Assembly (NCBI RefSeq): GCF_010731855.1
Contig: NZ_AP022620.1
Span: 1,674,001-1,738,000, forward strand
DNA from: Mycolicibacterium anyangense
GTDB taxonomy: Bacteria; Actinomycetota; Actinomycetes; Mycobacteriales; Mycobacteriaceae
DNA length: 64,000 nt
Reading direction: 5' to 3'
Below are positions 12,192 through 26,989 of this stretch, one piece after another. Position numbers and translations under genes: made by a program. The notes under the pieces were generated by a model. That model was not told the origin of the DNA. It made no database searches and saw nothing but the letters and a program-made list of their open reading frames with translations. Each line of letters opens with the position of its first letter. Position 1 is the stretch's first letter.

Positions 12192-13952
12192 TCAGGTCGC
12201 GATGCGATCCTGGCCGGCGGCAGCCAACAGCTCCCGGGCATGCGCCCGCCCGGTGTCGGACTCCCCCAGCCCCGCCAACATGCGGGCCAGCTCGGCCACC
12301 CGCTGCTCGTCATCGAGCCTGCGCACCTCGCTGGCGCCGTTGCGGCCCGATTCGACCACCAGATGGGTATCGGCGTACGCGGCGACCTGCGGCAGGTGGG
12401 TGACGACGATGACTTGATGGCTGCGCGCCAACCGGGCCAGCCGACGCCCGATCTGGACGGCGGCTCGCCCGCCCACACCCGCATCGACTTCGTCGAACAC
12501 CATCGTCGTGCCCTCGGCGGACGCGGCCAGCACCACTTCCAGCGCCAACATCACCCGCGACAGTTCGCCGCCGGAGGCACTCTTGTTGAGCGGCAGCACA
12601 TCGGTACCGCGATGGGCGGTGAAGCCGAACTCGACCAGGTCCACACCGTCGCCACCGGCGTGCGCCAGTTCGCCGGACGGCAGCCGCAGCGGTGCGGTGT
12701 CGTCGTCACGGGCGGGCATCGTCGAGACCGTGACCGTGAAGTCGGCGTCGGCCATCGCCAGCCCGGCGAGCTCCGCTGTGACGGCCTTGGCCAGCCCCTT
12801 GGCCGCCTTGGCCCGCGCCTTGGAGAGCTCACCGGCCGCGGCCGCGACCTGGGCGGCAAGTTCCTCGACCCGACGCGCCAGACCACCGAGCGCCTCCTCG
12901 GAGACGTCCAGCTGCGCCAGCCGGGTGCGGGACTCCGCCGCCCAGCGCAGCACCCCGTCGACGTCGGCAGCGTACTTGCGGGTCAGACTCCGCAACTCGG
13001 CCTGGCGGGCCAGCTTGGACTCCAGCGAGCTGGCGTCACCGGGCAGTTCAGCGAGGAAGTCGCCGAGTTCGCGGGCGGCATCGCCGACGACGGTCAGTAC
13101 CTCGGTGAGCTGGCGGGCCAGGCCCGCCAGCGTGGCGTCGTCGGTGGACTGCAGCAGGCCGATCGCCCGCCCGAGAGTGTCGGTGGCCGAGTGCGGTTCG
13201 CCGTCGGAGACGTCGTCCATCGACGCCGACAGGGCGGCGCGGGCGCCGGCCGCAGCCTCGCGCAGCGCATCGAGCTCGGAGAGCCGGCGAATATCGGCGA
13301 CCAGTGTCTCGTCCTCGCCCGGCGCCGGGTCGACCCCGTCGATCTCGGTCAGCGCAAACTTGAGCCGGTCGGCTTCCTGGGCGAGCTCACGGGCCCGGTT
13401 GGTGCGGTCGACGAGGTCGCGGCGGGCGATCTGCCACTCATTGCGGACCTTCTTGTAGCGCTCGAGTTTGGTCTCGACGCCGGCGAACCGGTCCAGCGCC
13501 GCGCGCTGCTCGTCGAAACGCATCAGCCGCAACTGGTCGTTCTGCCCGTGCAGAGTGAGCAGCCCGTTGGTGAACGTGGTCAGGGACTTGGCCGGCACGC
13601 TGCGGCCACCGAGATTGGCTCGCGACGGCCCGCCCCGGCTGACCGAACGCAGCGCGATGATGCTGCCGTCGTCGTCGCGGTCAGCCCCGGAGGCGTCGAG
13701 GATCTCGTCGATCTGGGCAGCGGTCACCGGGTCGAGGTCCGCGGTGGTGAACCGTCCCTCAACCACCGCCCGGTCAGCACCCGAGCGCACCCGGGAGGCG
13801 TCGGCGCGGGCACCGCCGAGCAGGTGCAGACTGGTGACCACCATGGTCTTGCCGGTGCCGGTCTCCCCGGTGAGCACGGTCAGGCCCTTGTCGAACTCGG
13901 CCGTCGCGGCGCTGATCGCACCCAGCGACTGGATCCGGATCTCGGCGAGCAT
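12192..13952 (-). CDS. recN: DNA repair protein RecN
   Basis: SMC-like ATPase that acts early in double-strand break repair. The 586-aa product has an N-terminal Walker A (LTGETGTGKTMV), a long alpha-helical coiled-coil middle (about residues 150-370), the ABC signature ASGGELSRVMLALE and Walker B (TMVFDEVDAGVGG) near the C terminus, as expected for full-length RecN. It lies 7 nt downstream of nadK, in the nadK-recN order found in mycobacteria (Rv1695-Rv1696). It converges with the secreted-protein gene, whose stop is only 9 nt away. Confidence 0.96.
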   Translation of the reverse strand: MLAEIRIQSLGAISAATAEFDKGLTVLTGETGTGKTMVVTSLHLLGGARADASRVRSGADRAVVEGRFTTADLDPVTAAQIDEILDASGADRDDDGSIIALRSVSRGGPSRANLGGRSVPAKSLTTFTNGLLTLHGQNDQLRLMRFDEQRAALDRFAGVETKLERYKKVRNEWQIARRDLVDRTNRARELAQEADRLKFALTEIDGVDPAPGEDETLVADIRRLSELDALREAAAGARAALSASMDDVSDGEPHSATDTLGRAIGLLQSTDDATLAGLARQLTEVLTVVGDAARELGDFLAELPGDASSLESKLARQAELRSLTRKYAADVDGVLRWAAESRTRLAQLDVSEEALGGLARRVEELAAQVAAAAGELSKARAKAAKGLAKAVTAELAGLAMADADFTVTVSTMPARDDDTAPLRLPSGELAHAGGDGVDLVEFGFTAHRGTDVLPLNKSASGGELSRVMLALEVVLAASAEGTTMVFDEVDAGVGGRAAVQIGRRLARLARSHQVIVVTHLPQVAAYADTHLVVESGRNGASEVRRLDDEQRVAELARMLAGLGESDTGRAHARELLAAAGQDRIAT

Positions 13953-13959
13953 CGTCGGC

Positions 13960-14883
13960 CTACCGCCCGCGCCAGCCCGTGACCGGCAGGCGGAACTTGC
14001 GCACCAGGCGGTCGGTGAACGGCGCGCTGTCCAGCCGCACCCACTTCAGCGGGGTGCTGCACTTGGTCACCTCGAGGCGGCCGCCGGCCGGCACGCGCAT
14101 CTCGCGGCGGCCGTCGCAGAGCACCAGCGCATCGTGGCTGTCGGCGTCGATCTCGATGGCGATCACCGCGTGCGGGCTGGTCACCATCGGCCGCGCGAAC
14201 AGGGCGTGGGCGTTGTTGGGCACCACCAGGATTGCTTCCAGGTCCGGCCACACCACCGGGCCACCGGCGGAGAACGCATAGGCCGTCGAGCCGGTGGGGC
14301 TCGATACCAGCACCCCGTCACAGCCGAATGACGACACCGGCCGCCCGTCGATCTCGAGAACCACACCGATGACCCCGAGGCGGGTGCCCTTCTCCAGGCT
14401 GGCCTCGTTGAGCGCCCAGCCGCGGGAGACCACCTGCCCTTCGACGCGCACGGCAATGTCGAGGGTCATGCGCTGTTCGACGCGGTAGGTGCGCGACACC
14501 ACGTGCTCGAGCACCACGTCGATGGCCTCGGCTTCGGCTTCGGCGAGGAAGCCGATCCGGCCGAGGTTGACCCCGAGCACCGGGATCTCGGCGTTGCGGG
14601 CCAGTTCGGCGGCACGCAGGAACGTCCCGTCCCCGCCGAGCACCAGCACGAGTTCACACCCCTCGGCGGCCCGTTCGTCGGCGTCGACCACCTCCAGGTC
14701 GGGCCCCAGCGCACGCAGGTCAGGAGGGTCGATCTGGATCGAGCCCCGGTCGACGGCATCGGCGGACAACACACGCAGTCCGATCCCGTTGTCGCTCAAC
14801 ACCTTTTCGACGCGACGCGCGGTGTCGGCGGCGTCCTCACGGCCGGTATGGACGACCAGCAGGACCACCCGCTCCTGTGTCAT
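13960..14883 (-). CDS. nadK: NAD kinase (polyphosphate/ATP-dependent)
   Basis: Phosphorylates NAD to NADP; the mycobacterial enzyme (PpnK, Rv1695) can use inorganic polyphosphate as well as ATP. The 307-aa product contains the GGDGT motif ([16 protein letters not shown]), [10 protein letters not shown] and the Gly-rich [15 protein letters not shown]. The ATG at 14883 overlaps the tlyA stop by 4 nt and gives the same length as the M. tuberculosis protein; the long open frame upstream is a shadow of tlyA. Confidence 0.96.
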   Translation of the reverse strand: MTQERVVLLVVHTGREDAADTARRVEKVLSDNGIGLRVLSADAVDRGSIQIDPPDLRALGPDLEVVDADERAAEGCELVLVLGGDGTFLRAAELARNAEIPVLGVNLGRIGFLAEAEAEAIDVVLEHVVSRTYRVEQRMTLDIAVRVEGQVVSRGWALNEASLEKGTRLGVIGVVLEIDGRPVSSFGCDGVLVSSPTGSTAYAFSAGGPVVWPDLEAILVVPNNAHALFARPMVTSPHAVIAIEIDADSHDALVLCDGRREMRVPAGGRLEVTKCSTPLKWVRLDSAPFTDRLVRKFRLPVTGWRGR

Positions 14884-15689
14884 TGCGGTCCTTCCGCGAC
14901 GGCGCGGCGCACCGCGGCGTCCAGTTCGGTTCCCAGCAGCGCGCGATCGGTCTGGGCGCGCAACCACAAGAAGTATTCGACATTGCCAGACGGACCCGGC
15001 AGCGGGCTGGCCGTCACGTCCACGGTCTGCCAACCGAGGGCTTCGGCGCGGGCGGCCACCGCCAGCACCGCGGTAGCCCGCAGCTGCGGATCGGACACCA
15101 CACCTCCGGAGCCCACCTGATCGCGGCCGACCTCGAACTGCGGCTTCACCATGGGAACGATATCGGCGGTCGGTTGCGCACATGCGGTCAGAGCGGGCAG
15201 CACGGTGGCCAGGGAGATGAACGACAGGTCGGCGACGACGATGTCGACCTGGCCGCCGATGGCCTCCGGGGCGAGGTCCCGGACGTTGGTCCTTTCGATC
15301 ACCCGTACTCGCTCATCCGAGCGCAGCGACCAGGCCAGTTGCCCGTAGCCGACGTCAACGGCGACGACCTCGGTGGCGCCGCGGTCCAGCAGCACCTCGG
15401 TGAAGCCGCCGGTCGAGGCGCCGGCATCCAGGCAGCGCCGGCCCACCACGTCGATTCCGAAAACGTCCAATGCACCGATCAGTTTGTGGGCGCCGCGCGA
15501 TACCCACGTCTTCTCGTCATCGCCCTCGACGGTCAGATTGGCGGTGACCGATACCGCCGTCGCGGGCTTGACCGCGGGCATCCCGTCGATACTCACACGG
15601 CCGGCGCCGATCAGTTCAGCGGCCTGCTGGCGCGACCGCGCCAGGCCGCGACGGACCAGTTCTGCGTCAACCCGGGCACGCCGCGCCAC
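14880..15689 (-). CDS. tlyA: 16S/23S rRNA 2'-O-methyltransferase TlyA
   Basis: Methylates the ribose of a cytidine in 16S and one in 23S rRNA; in mycobacteria its loss gives capreomycin resistance. An N-terminal S4 domain ([18 protein letters not shown]) is followed by an FtsJ-like methyltransferase domain with [16 protein letters not shown] (SAM site) and KPQFEVG. The GTG at 15689 gives 269 aa, matching the known mycobacterial N terminus; the frame is open further upstream only because of overlap with the small upstream gene. It is translationally coupled to nadK. Confidence 0.95.
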   Translation of the reverse strand: MARRARVDAELVRRGLARSRQQAAELIGAGRVSIDGMPAVKPATAVSVTANLTVEGDDEKTWVSRGAHKLIGALDVFGIDVVGRRCLDAGASTGGFTEVLLDRGATEVVAVDVGYGQLAWSLRSDERVRVIERTNVRDLAPEAIGGQVDIVVADLSFISLATVLPALTACAQPTADIVPMVKPQFEVGRDQVGSGGVVSDPQLRATAVLAVAARAEALGWQTVDVTASPLPGPSGNVEYFLWLRAQTDRALLGTELDAAVRRAVAEGPQ

Positions 15690-15696
15690 GCCGACC

Positions 15697-15864
15697 TCAG
15701 CCTTTCTCCACCGACTCCAGCGCACGAACCAGGATTTGGTGTGCATCCTCCAGCCGCCGACCGACCTCGTCGATGTCGAGGTCAGCGGCGTCGCCCTCGA
15801 TGCTGGGGAGTTCGGCAAGCACAGCATCGACCTCGGTGCGGATCTGATCAGGATCGGTGTTCAT
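15697..15864 (-). CDS. Small acidic conserved protein (55 aa)
   Basis: A 55-aa ORF starting with ATG at 15864 (MNTDPDQIRTEVDAV) and ending 7 nt before the tlyA GTG. It is acidic and predicted almost wholly helical, with a heptad-like pattern (VGRRLEDAHQILVRALESVE). It fills the gap between the HAD phosphatase gene and tlyA, with the upstream stop 8 nt away, exactly where M. tuberculosis has the small gene Rv1693. Codon use is like the neighbours, with G/C in third positions. Function unknown; coiled-coil partner binding is only a guess. Confidence 0.75.
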   Translation of the reverse strand: MNTDPDQIRTEVDAVLAELPSIEGDAADLDIDEVGRRLEDAHQILVRALESVEKG

Positions 15865-15872
15865 CTCACCGT

Positions 15873-16895
15873 TCACGCTAGCCGATCAGCCGCCGTCAGC
15901 AGTGACCAGCGTTCCAGCGCGGCGCGGGCGGTGTCGTCGCCGGCGGCGACAGTCACCGTCTCTCCGGCGGGTGCCGCGTCCCATACGGCGCGGGCGGTGG
16001 ACCGCACGATCGACAACGCATCATCGGTCTCGCTGCCGGCCGTGAAGACAGTGACGGTGCGGCCGGCCGTTTCAGTCCGCCAGGCTGGGTGCGCGGCCAC
16101 CGCCAAGACAGCGGCATCGCTGTGCAGATCGCGGAGGTCCGCCGCGATCAGCGTTGGCCGCTGATCAGGACGGGCGTGAACCGCGTCAGCGGCGTCGTTG
16201 ACGCCGGTGAGCACCATCAGGCTGGGCAGCCCGGCCGCATTGGCGCCCTCGATATCGGTGTCGAGTCGATCCCCGACGACCAGCGGGCTGTGGAAGGAGC
16301 CGCGGGCCAACGCATCTCGCATCAATGCCGGGGCCGGTTTGCCCGCGACCTGGGGCTCGGCGTCGGTGGCGGTCTTCAGTGCGGCGACCATCGATCCGTT
16401 CCCCGGCAGCAGGCCGCGTTCGGTCGGAAGCGTGCGATCGACGTTGGCCGCGACCCACAGGGCACCGGACCGGATCGCCAGCGCTGCTTCGGCGAGGATG
16501 GCCCAGTCAGTGGTGGTCGAGTGACCCTGCACCACGGCCACCGGATCGTCGGCGAACAATCGCACCGGTTGCAGACCCACCGCACTGATCTCCCCGGCAA
16601 GCGCATCAGTGCCGACCACGAGCACCTTGGCGCCGGCAGGCAACTGCTGGGCCAGCAGACCGGCGGCGCTCTGGGCGCTGGTCACCACGTCCTCGGCCGA
16701 AGCGGTGAACCCGAGCTCACGCAGATGGTCGGCGACCTCGTCGGCGGCACGGGAGGCATTGTTGGTCACGAAGAGCGTGCGGGTGTCGGCCCGATCGAGG
16801 GCATCGATGGCGCCCTCGGTCGGCTCGTGCCCGCGAAAGACGGTGCCGTCGAGATCGAGCAGCAGGCAATCGTGTTGCTGCGCAAGCGTTGTCAC
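15873..16895 (-). CDS. HAD-IIA family phosphatase, glycerol-3-phosphate phosphatase type
   Basis: The 340-aa protein has the HAD nucleophile motif LLLDLDGTVF, motif II VTNNASR, Lys in GKPAPALM and the acidic motif VVGDRLDTDIEGA, with a C2 cap of the NagD/PGP type and a C-terminal extension of roughly 75 residues. The M. tuberculosis homologue Rv1692 dephosphorylates glycerol 3-phosphate when phospholipid head groups are recycled; I infer the same here by synteny. The start is the GTG at 16895, one base after the stop of the upstream gene; the open frame further upstream is antisense shadow. Confidence 0.88.
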   Translation of the reverse strand: MTTLAQQHDCLLLDLDGTVFRGHEPTEGAIDALDRADTRTLFVTNNASRAADEVADHLRELGFTASAEDVVTSAQSAAGLLAQQLPAGAKVLVVGTDALAGEISAVGLQPVRLFADDPVAVVQGHSTTTDWAILAEAALAIRSGALWVAANVDRTLPTERGLLPGNGSMVAALKTATDAEPQVAGKPAPALMRDALARGSFHSPLVVGDRLDTDIEGANAAGLPSLMVLTGVNDAADAVHARPDQRPTLIAADLRDLHSDAAVLAVAAHPAWRTETAGRTVTVFTAGSETDDALSIVRSTARAVWDAAPAGETVTVAAGDDTARAALERWSLLTAADRLA

Positions 16896-16896
16896 G

Positions 16897-17733
16897 TCAG
16901 GCCAGCTCGCCGACCCGGTCTTCGGCGTCGGTGACACCGTCGACGTCCGCGGCAGCGGCATGGATGAACCACTGCAGGGCTTCGTCGGAGCGGCCGAGGG
17001 CCAGCAGCGTCTCGGCGTAGACATAGAACAGCCGCGCCGCGGTGGTGCCGCTGCGCGAGGGATCGGGCTGCGGGCTGGACAGCACCGCAAGAGCTTGGTC
17101 GAGCTGGCCGAGGTCTGCACGGGCGCCGGCTGCGACGATTCGCATCTCGTCGGCGTCGTCACCGGTGAGCTCCGCGGCTTCGGGGCTGCGGGCCAACTCG
17201 ATGGCGCGTTCCGGCCGTCCGACACCGCGCTCGCAGTCGGCGATCAGCGGCAGCAGCTGCGACTTACTGCCCATGCGGCGGGCCGCACGGAACTCCGAGA
17301 GGGCCTGCGCCCAATCACCGCACTGGTAGGCGGCGATACCGACAGCCTCGCGGACCGCGGCGATACGCCCGGAGCGGGCGCGGGCCGCTTGCGCATGGGC
17401 GAGCGCGGCTTCCGGGTCCTCGTCGATCAGCTCGCCGGCGGCAACCAGATGACGGGCGACGGTATCGGCGGTGGCGCGGTCCAACGTCGAAAGCTCGCCA
17501 CGGATCTCAGGTGCGAGCTGTTTGGCTTCGATCGATTCCGGGATACGCGGGCCACTGGCCCGCGCGGTCTCGTCGGCCTCGGGCCGGTGCTGCGGCTGGG
17601 CTTGGCGGGCGCGTCCGGCCCCGGACCGATACGGCGCATTGGGTCCTCGACGATCGCGGCCTGCAGCGCCGTTCGCACCGGCGGGACGCCGGATCGGGCG
17701 CCCACCGGAATTGCCTTGCCTGTCGTCAACCAC
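16897..17733 (-). CDS. Tetratricopeptide-repeat-like protein (Rv1691 type)
   Basis: About 278 aa from the GTG at 17733 (VVDDRQGNSGG); the start is uncertain because there is no strong ribosome site. The first 95 residues are a disordered Arg/Pro/Gly-rich segment. The rest is helical with TPR-like pairs (DPEAALAHAQAARARSGR, YQCGDWAQALSEFRAARRMG, TLLALGRSDEALQWFIHAAA), so it probably binds other proteins. It is the first gene of the run through the HAD phosphatase to nadK and recN. The lipoprotein gene lprJ, which I recall upstream in M. tuberculosis, is replaced here by the rRNA operon. Confidence 0.8.
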   Translation of the reverse strand: MVDDRQGNSGGRPIRRPAGANGAAGRDRRGPNAPYRSGAGRARQAQPQHRPEADETARASGPRIPESIEAKQLAPEIRGELSTLDRATADTVARHLVAAGELIDEDPEAALAHAQAARARSGRIAAVREAVGIAAYQCGDWAQALSEFRAARRMGSKSQLLPLIADCERGVGRPERAIELARSPEAAELTGDDADEMRIVAAGARADLGQLDQALAVLSSPQPDPSRSGTTAARLFYVYAETLLALGRSDEALQWFIHAAAADVDGVTDAEDRVGELA

Positions 17734-17815
17734 CTGTAAAGGATACGGGCAGCACCGAGAGGGCCACAATTCGGCATTCTTCGATTCACGGAAATGCAAT
17801 TCAAACGCGAATAGA

Positions 17816-17847
17816 GAAACGCCCCCCGATTTCTCGGGGGGCGTTTC
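17816..17847 (-). terminator. Hairpin terminator of the rRNA operon
   Basis: A perfect 14-bp inverted repeat (arms 17834-17847 and 17816-17829, core CCCCCC/GGGGGG) closes on a four-base loop that reads GAAA in the transcript, a GNRA tetraloop. It begins 10 nt after the 5S 3' end. There is no strong U tract after it, as is usual for mycobacterial terminators. Confidence 0.8.
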
Positions 17848-17856
17848 CTAATGTGT

Positions 17857-17971
17857 GTTCGGCGGTGTCCTACTTTTCCACCCGGGTTGGGTAGTATCAT
17901 CGGCGCTGGCAGGCTTAGCTTCCGGGTTCGGGATGGGTCCGGGCGTTTCCCTGCCGCTATGGCCGCCGTAA
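17857..17971 (-). rRNA. rrf: 5S ribosomal RNA
   Basis: About 115 nt. On the minus strand it begins TTACGGCGGCCATAGCGG and ends CACCGCCGAACAC, so the two ends pair as the terminal helix. The conserved loop GGACCCATCCCGAACCCGG and CCTGCCAGCGCCGATGA are present. Ends are estimated from the pairing and may be off by a few bases. Confidence 0.95.
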
Positions 17972-18080
17972 CTCTATTCACTTTGTGTGAGTGTGTTTTG
18001 GTGGTGGGGTGCAGTCTTGTTGTTTGACTGGTGTGGTGTGGTTGCGAGGAAGGTTTCCAACATTTTGTGGTGTTGTTGGT

Positions 18081-23118
<5,038 letters not shown>

Positions 23119-23250
23119 CCCCACACAAAAGCATGGCGAATTCACAATCAGAGAAAATCTGACCTAACAAAAAGACACCAAAACTGGCATCAAAAAGCCA
23201 CACCCCAACACGGGGGTATCAGAATGCGGCAAAAAACAACAAACAAAAAC

Positions 23251-23280
23251 CACCAAACACACTATTGAGTTCTCAAACAA
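23251..23280 (-). promoter_or_regulatory. rRNA leader antitermination element (boxA region)
   Basis: The transcript reads TTGTTTGAGAACTCAATAG then TGTGTTTGGTG, the conserved mycobacterial leader element bound by NusB/S10 for rRNA antitermination. It sits about 130 nt upstream of 16S and is echoed in the 16S-23S spacer. The remaining leader (23119-23433) holds a GC-rich hairpin near 23.40 kb and no gene. Confidence 0.7.
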
Positions 23281-23433
23281 CACACCCCAGTCACCCACTC
23301 GACCGCGCAGTAACCCCGCGACCCGAAGGCCGCGTAGATATCGTGCGGACAAGAGGAACAACCCTGTTTCCAGGTTTGATTCCCGGGAGGTCTTCGCGCT
23401 CCCCGGCTTGGCCGGGCCGCTCTGACTTGGAAT

Positions 23434-23462
23434 AAGTTACGTGAGTGCTAACAGCGAGTCAA
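23434..23462 (-). promoter_or_regulatory. rrnB promoter
   Basis: A -35 TTGACT (23457-23462) and a -10 TAACTT (23434-23439) are separated by exactly 17 nt, matching the TTGACT/TANNNT pattern of mycobacterial rRNA promoters. The start point should be near 23427, leaving a leader of about 310 nt before 16S. It lies 40 nt past the tyrS stop. It is the only strong promoter I see in this gap. Confidence 0.8.
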
Positions 23463-23502
23463 ATCGCCTGCTAGATCGGCGTTTCGAACTCGCTCACCTG
23501 GC

Positions 23503-24774
23503 TCAAACCCGCTGCACCCCAGCGATATTCCGCTTCCCGCGCCGCAGCACCAACCAGCTGCCGTGCAGAAAGTGGGACGGTTGTGCCACCCAGTCATCGG
23601 TGTCGACCTTGACGTTGTTGACCGACACCCCGCCCTCGGCGATAGTGCGCTTGGCCTCCTTCTTGCTGGCCGAGAGCCCGGTGGCCACCAGAAGGTCGAC
23701 GATTCCGTCCGGAGCGCCAGGTTCGAGGGTGGCCACCGACGTCTCCCGCAGCGCGGCCGCCAGGGTCGCCTCGTCCAATCGCGACAGCTCACCGCGGCCG
23801 AACAATGCCTGTGACGCGTGCTCGACCGCGGCGGTCGCCTGCTCGCCGTGCACCAGCGTCGTGAGCTCCTGGGCCAGTCGGCGCTGGGCAGCCCGCTCGT
23901 GCGGTCGCTCAGCGGTGGCCACCTCCAACTCCCCCAACTCGTCGGCCGAAAGGAACGTGAACCAGCGCAAATACCGGATCACGTCGGCGTCGGCGGTGTT
24001 GACGAAGTACTGGTACCAGGCATACGGACTGGTCATCTCCGGGTCCAGCCAAAGGCTGCCGCCACCGGTGGACTTACCGAATTTCGTGCCGTCGGCAGAT
24101 GTGACCAACGGCACGGTCATCGCGTGCACGGCCGCGCCCAACTTCTGCCGGACCAATCGAACACCGGCAATGATGTTGCCCCACTGATCGGAGCCGCCGA
24201 CCTGCAGTGAGCAGCCGTACCGCTGGTGCAACTCCACGTAGTCGTTGGCCTGCAGCAGCATGTAGCTGAACTCGGTGTAGGAGATTCCGTCGCCGTCGAG
24301 CCGGCGGCGGATGGTGTCCCGGTCGAGCATCACATTCACCGAGAAGTGCTTGCCGATGTCGCGCAGGAACTCGATGGCACTGAGTTGGCCGGTCCAGTTC
24401 AGGTTGTTCTCGACGATCGCACCCGTCGCAGAGCCGTCGAAATCGACGAACCGCTCGAGCTGGCCGCGGATGCGGTCGGACCACTCGGCCACCGTGTCGG
24501 TGGTGTTCATGGTCCGCTCGCCGACATCACGTGGATCACCGATCAATCCCGTTGCGCCACCGGCCAACACGATCGGACGGTGACCGGCCCGCTGAAAACG
24601 CTGCAGTGTGAGCAACGGAACAAGGTGTCCCGCATGCAAGCTCGGCCCGGTGGGGTCGAATCCGGCATAGACCGTCATCGGTGGCTGGGCCGCCGCGGCG
24701 GCCAGTGCATCGAGATCGGTGGACTGCGCGATCAGCCCCCGCCAACCCAACTCGTCGAGAATCGTCGTGCTCAT
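23503..24774 (-). CDS. tyrS: Tyrosyl-tRNA synthetase
   Basis: Class I synthetase charging tRNA-Tyr; 423 aa. The catalytic domain has [14 protein letters not shown] (HIGH-like HAGH) and KFGKST (KMSKS-like), with VGGSDQWGN and a C-terminal S4 domain ([26 protein letters not shown]). The ATG at 24774 gives a normal N terminus ([14 protein letters not shown]). The gene is immediately upstream of the rRNA operon, the arrangement that defines rrnB in fast growers, and 27 nt after mpg. Confidence 0.96.
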   Translation of the reverse strand: MSTTILDELGWRGLIAQSTDLDALAAAAAQPPMTVYAGFDPTGPSLHAGHLVPLLTLQRFQRAGHRPIVLAGGATGLIGDPRDVGERTMNTTDTVAEWSDRIRGQLERFVDFDGSATGAIVENNLNWTGQLSAIEFLRDIGKHFSVNVMLDRDTIRRRLDGDGISYTEFSYMLLQANDYVELHQRYGCSLQVGGSDQWGNIIAGVRLVRQKLGAAVHAMTVPLVTSADGTKFGKSTGGGSLWLDPEMTSPYAWYQYFVNTADADVIRYLRWFTFLSADELGELEVATAERPHERAAQRRLAQELTTLVHGEQATAAVEHASQALFGRGELSRLDEATLAAALRETSVATLEPGAPDGIVDLLVATGLSASKKEAKRTIAEGGVSVNNVKVDTDDWVAQPSHFLHGSWLVLRRGKRNIAGVQRV

Positions 24775-24801
24775 GGGTTGATCTTCCCGTATCGGACTGG
24801 C

Positions 24802-25413
24802 TCAGTCGCTCGCGCCCGGTTGTGGGGCACGCGGACTGCGCCGGTAGGCAGACACTTCCGGACGTCCGGTCAGCCAGAACCGCCAGGGCCGATCGGCAGC
24901 CTGACTGACTCCGACCCGCGGCCCGCAGCTGTCCGGGCCGGGGTGGCCGAGGTGCACCGTGACCGGCGACCCGGCGTCGAAGACGTCGACCCCGTTGTCG
25001 TCCATCCCGATCGCCAGCGCCGAACACAGATTGCCCGGGCCGCGGGCAAGGTCGAACGCACGAACCGATGTTCCCCGTCTGGTTTGCGCCGCCTCGAACC
25101 CCGATTCGATGGCCGCCGCCCGCAACAGAACGGCGGCCGCAGCACCGTCCGGGCCGCACGACACATTGGCACAGACGTGGATGCCGTGACTGCGATAGGT
25201 GTAGAGCCGACCGGGCGGCCCGAACATGACGGTGTTGCGAACCGTGGGCCCACGGTAGGAATGCGCGGCCGCATCCGGCCATGGCCCGTCCGGTGGTCCG
25301 CCGTAGGCCTCGACCTCGACGATCAGCGCGCTCACCCCGCGGCAATTGATCACCCCACCGAGCAGTCGCCGGGCGGCCCTCACCGGGTCGGTGGTCAGTA
25401 GCTCGGCGGTCAC
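24802..25413 (-). CDS. mpg: 3-methyladenine DNA glycosylase (MPG/AAG family)
   Basis: Removes alkylated purines in base excision repair. The 203-aa product has the family motifs [41 protein letters not shown] and LARGPGNL. I start at the GTG at 25413 ([11 protein letters not shown]), which gives the length of the M. tuberculosis protein; a TTG at 25443 would add ten residues. It is the first gene before tyrS and diverges from the ABC exporter gene at 25476. Confidence 0.92.
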   Translation of the reverse strand: MTAELLTTDPVRAARRLLGGVINCRGVSALIVEVEAYGGPPDGPWPDAAAHSYRGPTVRNTVMFGPPGRLYTYRSHGIHVCANVSCGPDGAAAAVLLRAAAIESGFEAAQTRRGTSVRAFDLARGPGNLCSALAIGMDDNGVDVFDAGSPVTVHLGHPGPDSCGPRVGVSQAADRPWRFWLTGRPEVSAYRRSPRAPQPGASD

Positions 25414-25475
25414 GACAGGGATTGTGCCCGTTTTCGTTGACAAGGCGACATGCCGGGCGCATTATTCACCCTGTG

Positions 25476-26237
25476 ATGAGTTCATCGAATGATGAATTAT
25501 TGTCCGGGCAGTCGGACGGAGCCGTACACATCCGGAATCTGCGGGTGCTCCGCGGCAAGCGGGTCGCCTTGCACGACTTCTCCGTCGACATCGCCCGCGG
25601 GACGGTGACCGGCCTGCTCGGGCCATCCGGTTGTGGCAAGACCACACTGATCCGCAGCATCGTCGGGACCCAGATCGTCGCGTCGGGCACGGTGACGGTG
25701 CTCGGTCACCCGGCAGGATCTCCCCCACTTCGGCGCCGGGTGGGTTACGTCACCCAGGACCCGACCATCTACAACGACCTGAAGGTCGCAGACAACGTGC
25801 GCTACTTCGCCGCGCTCTACGGCGCACACAGCTCGGCCGCCGACGAGGCAGTCGACAGCGTCGGGCTCGGCGATCACGCGTCCGCGTACTGCGGCAACCT
25901 CTCCGGTGGCCAACGGGCCCGGGTCTCGCTGGCCTGTGCCCTGGTCGGCCGTCCCGACCTGCTAGTGCTCGACGAGCCGACCGTCGGCCTCGACCCCGTC
26001 CTCCGTGCCGACCTGTGGTCACAGTTTCATGCCCTGGCCCGCCGCGGTACCACGCTGCTGGTGTCCAGCCATGTGATGGATGAGGCCGACCACTGTGCTG
26101 ACCTGCTGCTCATGCGTGAAGGCCGACTGCTGGCCCACACCACACCCACCCGGCTACGAGAGGACACCGGATGTCCATCACTGGAGGAAGCGTTCCTGTC
26201 CGTCATCCGGCGCACCACCGCCAGCCCAACCGGCTGA
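25476..26237 (+). CDS. ABC exporter ATP-binding protein (DrrA-like)
   Basis: ATPase subunit of a two-gene exporter; 253 aa. Walker A GLLGPSGCGKTT, Q-loop GYVTQDPTIYND, signature LSGGQRARVSL, Walker B LLVLDEPTVGLDP and the H-loop SSHVMDEAD are intact. The ATG at 25476 directly follows a GTG at 25473, either of which could start it. Its 3' end overlaps the permease gene by 67 nt, and a TetR gene follows, as in Rv1687c-Rv1685c. Substrate unknown; related systems export drugs or lipids. Confidence 0.92.
   Translation: MSSSNDELLSGQSDGAVHIRNLRVLRGKRVALHDFSVDIARGTVTGLLGPSGCGKTTLIRSIVGTQIVASGTVTVLGHPAGSPPLRRRVGYVTQDPTIYNDLKVADNVRYFAALYGAHSSAADEAVDSVGLGDHASAYCGNLSGGQRARVSLACALVGRPDLLVLDEPTVGLDPVLRADLWSQFHALARRGTTLLVSSHVMDEADHCADLLLMREGRLLAHTTPTRLREDTGCPSLEEAFLSVIRRTTASPTG
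25481..25496. promoter_or_regulatory. Candidate operator of the coupled TetR regulator
   Basis: A perfect inverted repeat TTCATC-GAAT-GATGAA lies over codons 2-7 of the ABC ATPase gene, a few bases downstream of where its transcript should start. Size and symmetry suit a TetR dimer, and the only regulator in the operon is TetR. Being inside the coding region makes chance possible. Confidence 0.3.
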
Positions 26238-26989
26238 GCCCGCGCGCCTACCTTGCGACGACGACCCGGATCTTGCGGCAGCTTCGGTCAGATCACCGCA
26301 GCATCGCGATGATCCTCGTCGTCCCCAGCGCGGTGATCGCCTTGATGTACTTCATGTTCTCCGATGTGCCGAGCAGGCCCGGCGCCGTCTCGCCGTTCCA
26401 CAATGCGTGCCTGATCCTGCTCGGCCTGTTTCCGTTGTTCGTGATGTTCCTCATCACCTCGATCACCATGCAGCGCGAGCGGGCCTCCGGCACGTTGGAG
26501 CGCATCCTCACCACTCCGCTGCGCCGCCTCGACCTGCTCGCCGCCTACGGCAGCGCGTTTTCCCTCGCCGCGGCAGCGCAGGCCACCCTGGCATGTGTGG
26601 TGTCGTTCTGGCTGCTCGGCTTCCAGACCGAGGGCAGCCCGCTGTGGGTGTTCGTGATCGCGGTGATCAACGCCATCCTCGGAGTGGGTCTGGGACTGCT
26701 GGCGAGTGCGTTTGCGCGCACCGAATTCCAGGCGGTGCAGTTCATGCCGGTGGTGATCGTTCCCCAATTGCTGCTGGCCGGGATCATCGTGCCCAGGTCG
26801 CTCATGCCGACCTGGCTGGAGTGGATCAGCAATGCGATGCCGGCCAGCTATGCGTTGGAGGCGCTGCAGCAGGTCAGCGCTCATACCGAACTGACCGGCA
26901 TCGCGGTGCGCGACATGCTGGTCGTGCTCGGCTTTGCTTCGGTGGCGTTGGCGCTGGCGGCCGCCACGCTGCGGCGGCGGACCCCGTGA
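26171..26989 (+). CDS. ABC-2 type exporter permease
   Basis: Membrane subunit paired with the ATPase before it; 272 aa. After a polar N terminus there are six hydrophobic segments, the first near residues 46-64 (AMILVVPSAVIALMYFMFS), and the ABC-2 hallmark RERASGTLERILTTPLRRLDL in the first cytoplasmic loop. I keep the ATG at 26171, since no other start lies between it and conserved sequence (SPRAYLATTTRIL), although it means a 67-nt overlap with the ATPase gene. Its stop overlaps the TetR start as GTGA. Confidence 0.9.
   Translation: MSITGGSVPVRHPAHHRQPNRLSPRAYLATTTRILRQLRSDHRSIAMILVVPSAVIALMYFMFSDVPSRPGAVSPFHNACLILLGLFPLFVMFLITSITMQRERASGTLERILTTPLRRLDLLAAYGSAFSLAAAAQATLACVVSFWLLGFQTEGSPLWVFVIAVINAILGVGLGLLASAFARTEFQAVQFMPVVIVPQLLLAGIIVPRSLMPTWLEWISNAMPASYALEALQQVSAHTELTGIAVRDMLVVLGFASVALALAAATLRRRTP

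Noticed and set aside
12177..12197. Hairpin between the secreted-protein gene and recN
   Set aside because: Arms ACCTGA/TCAGGT with a GCCC/GGGC core are imperfect and there is no T run; a shared terminator is possible but not supported.
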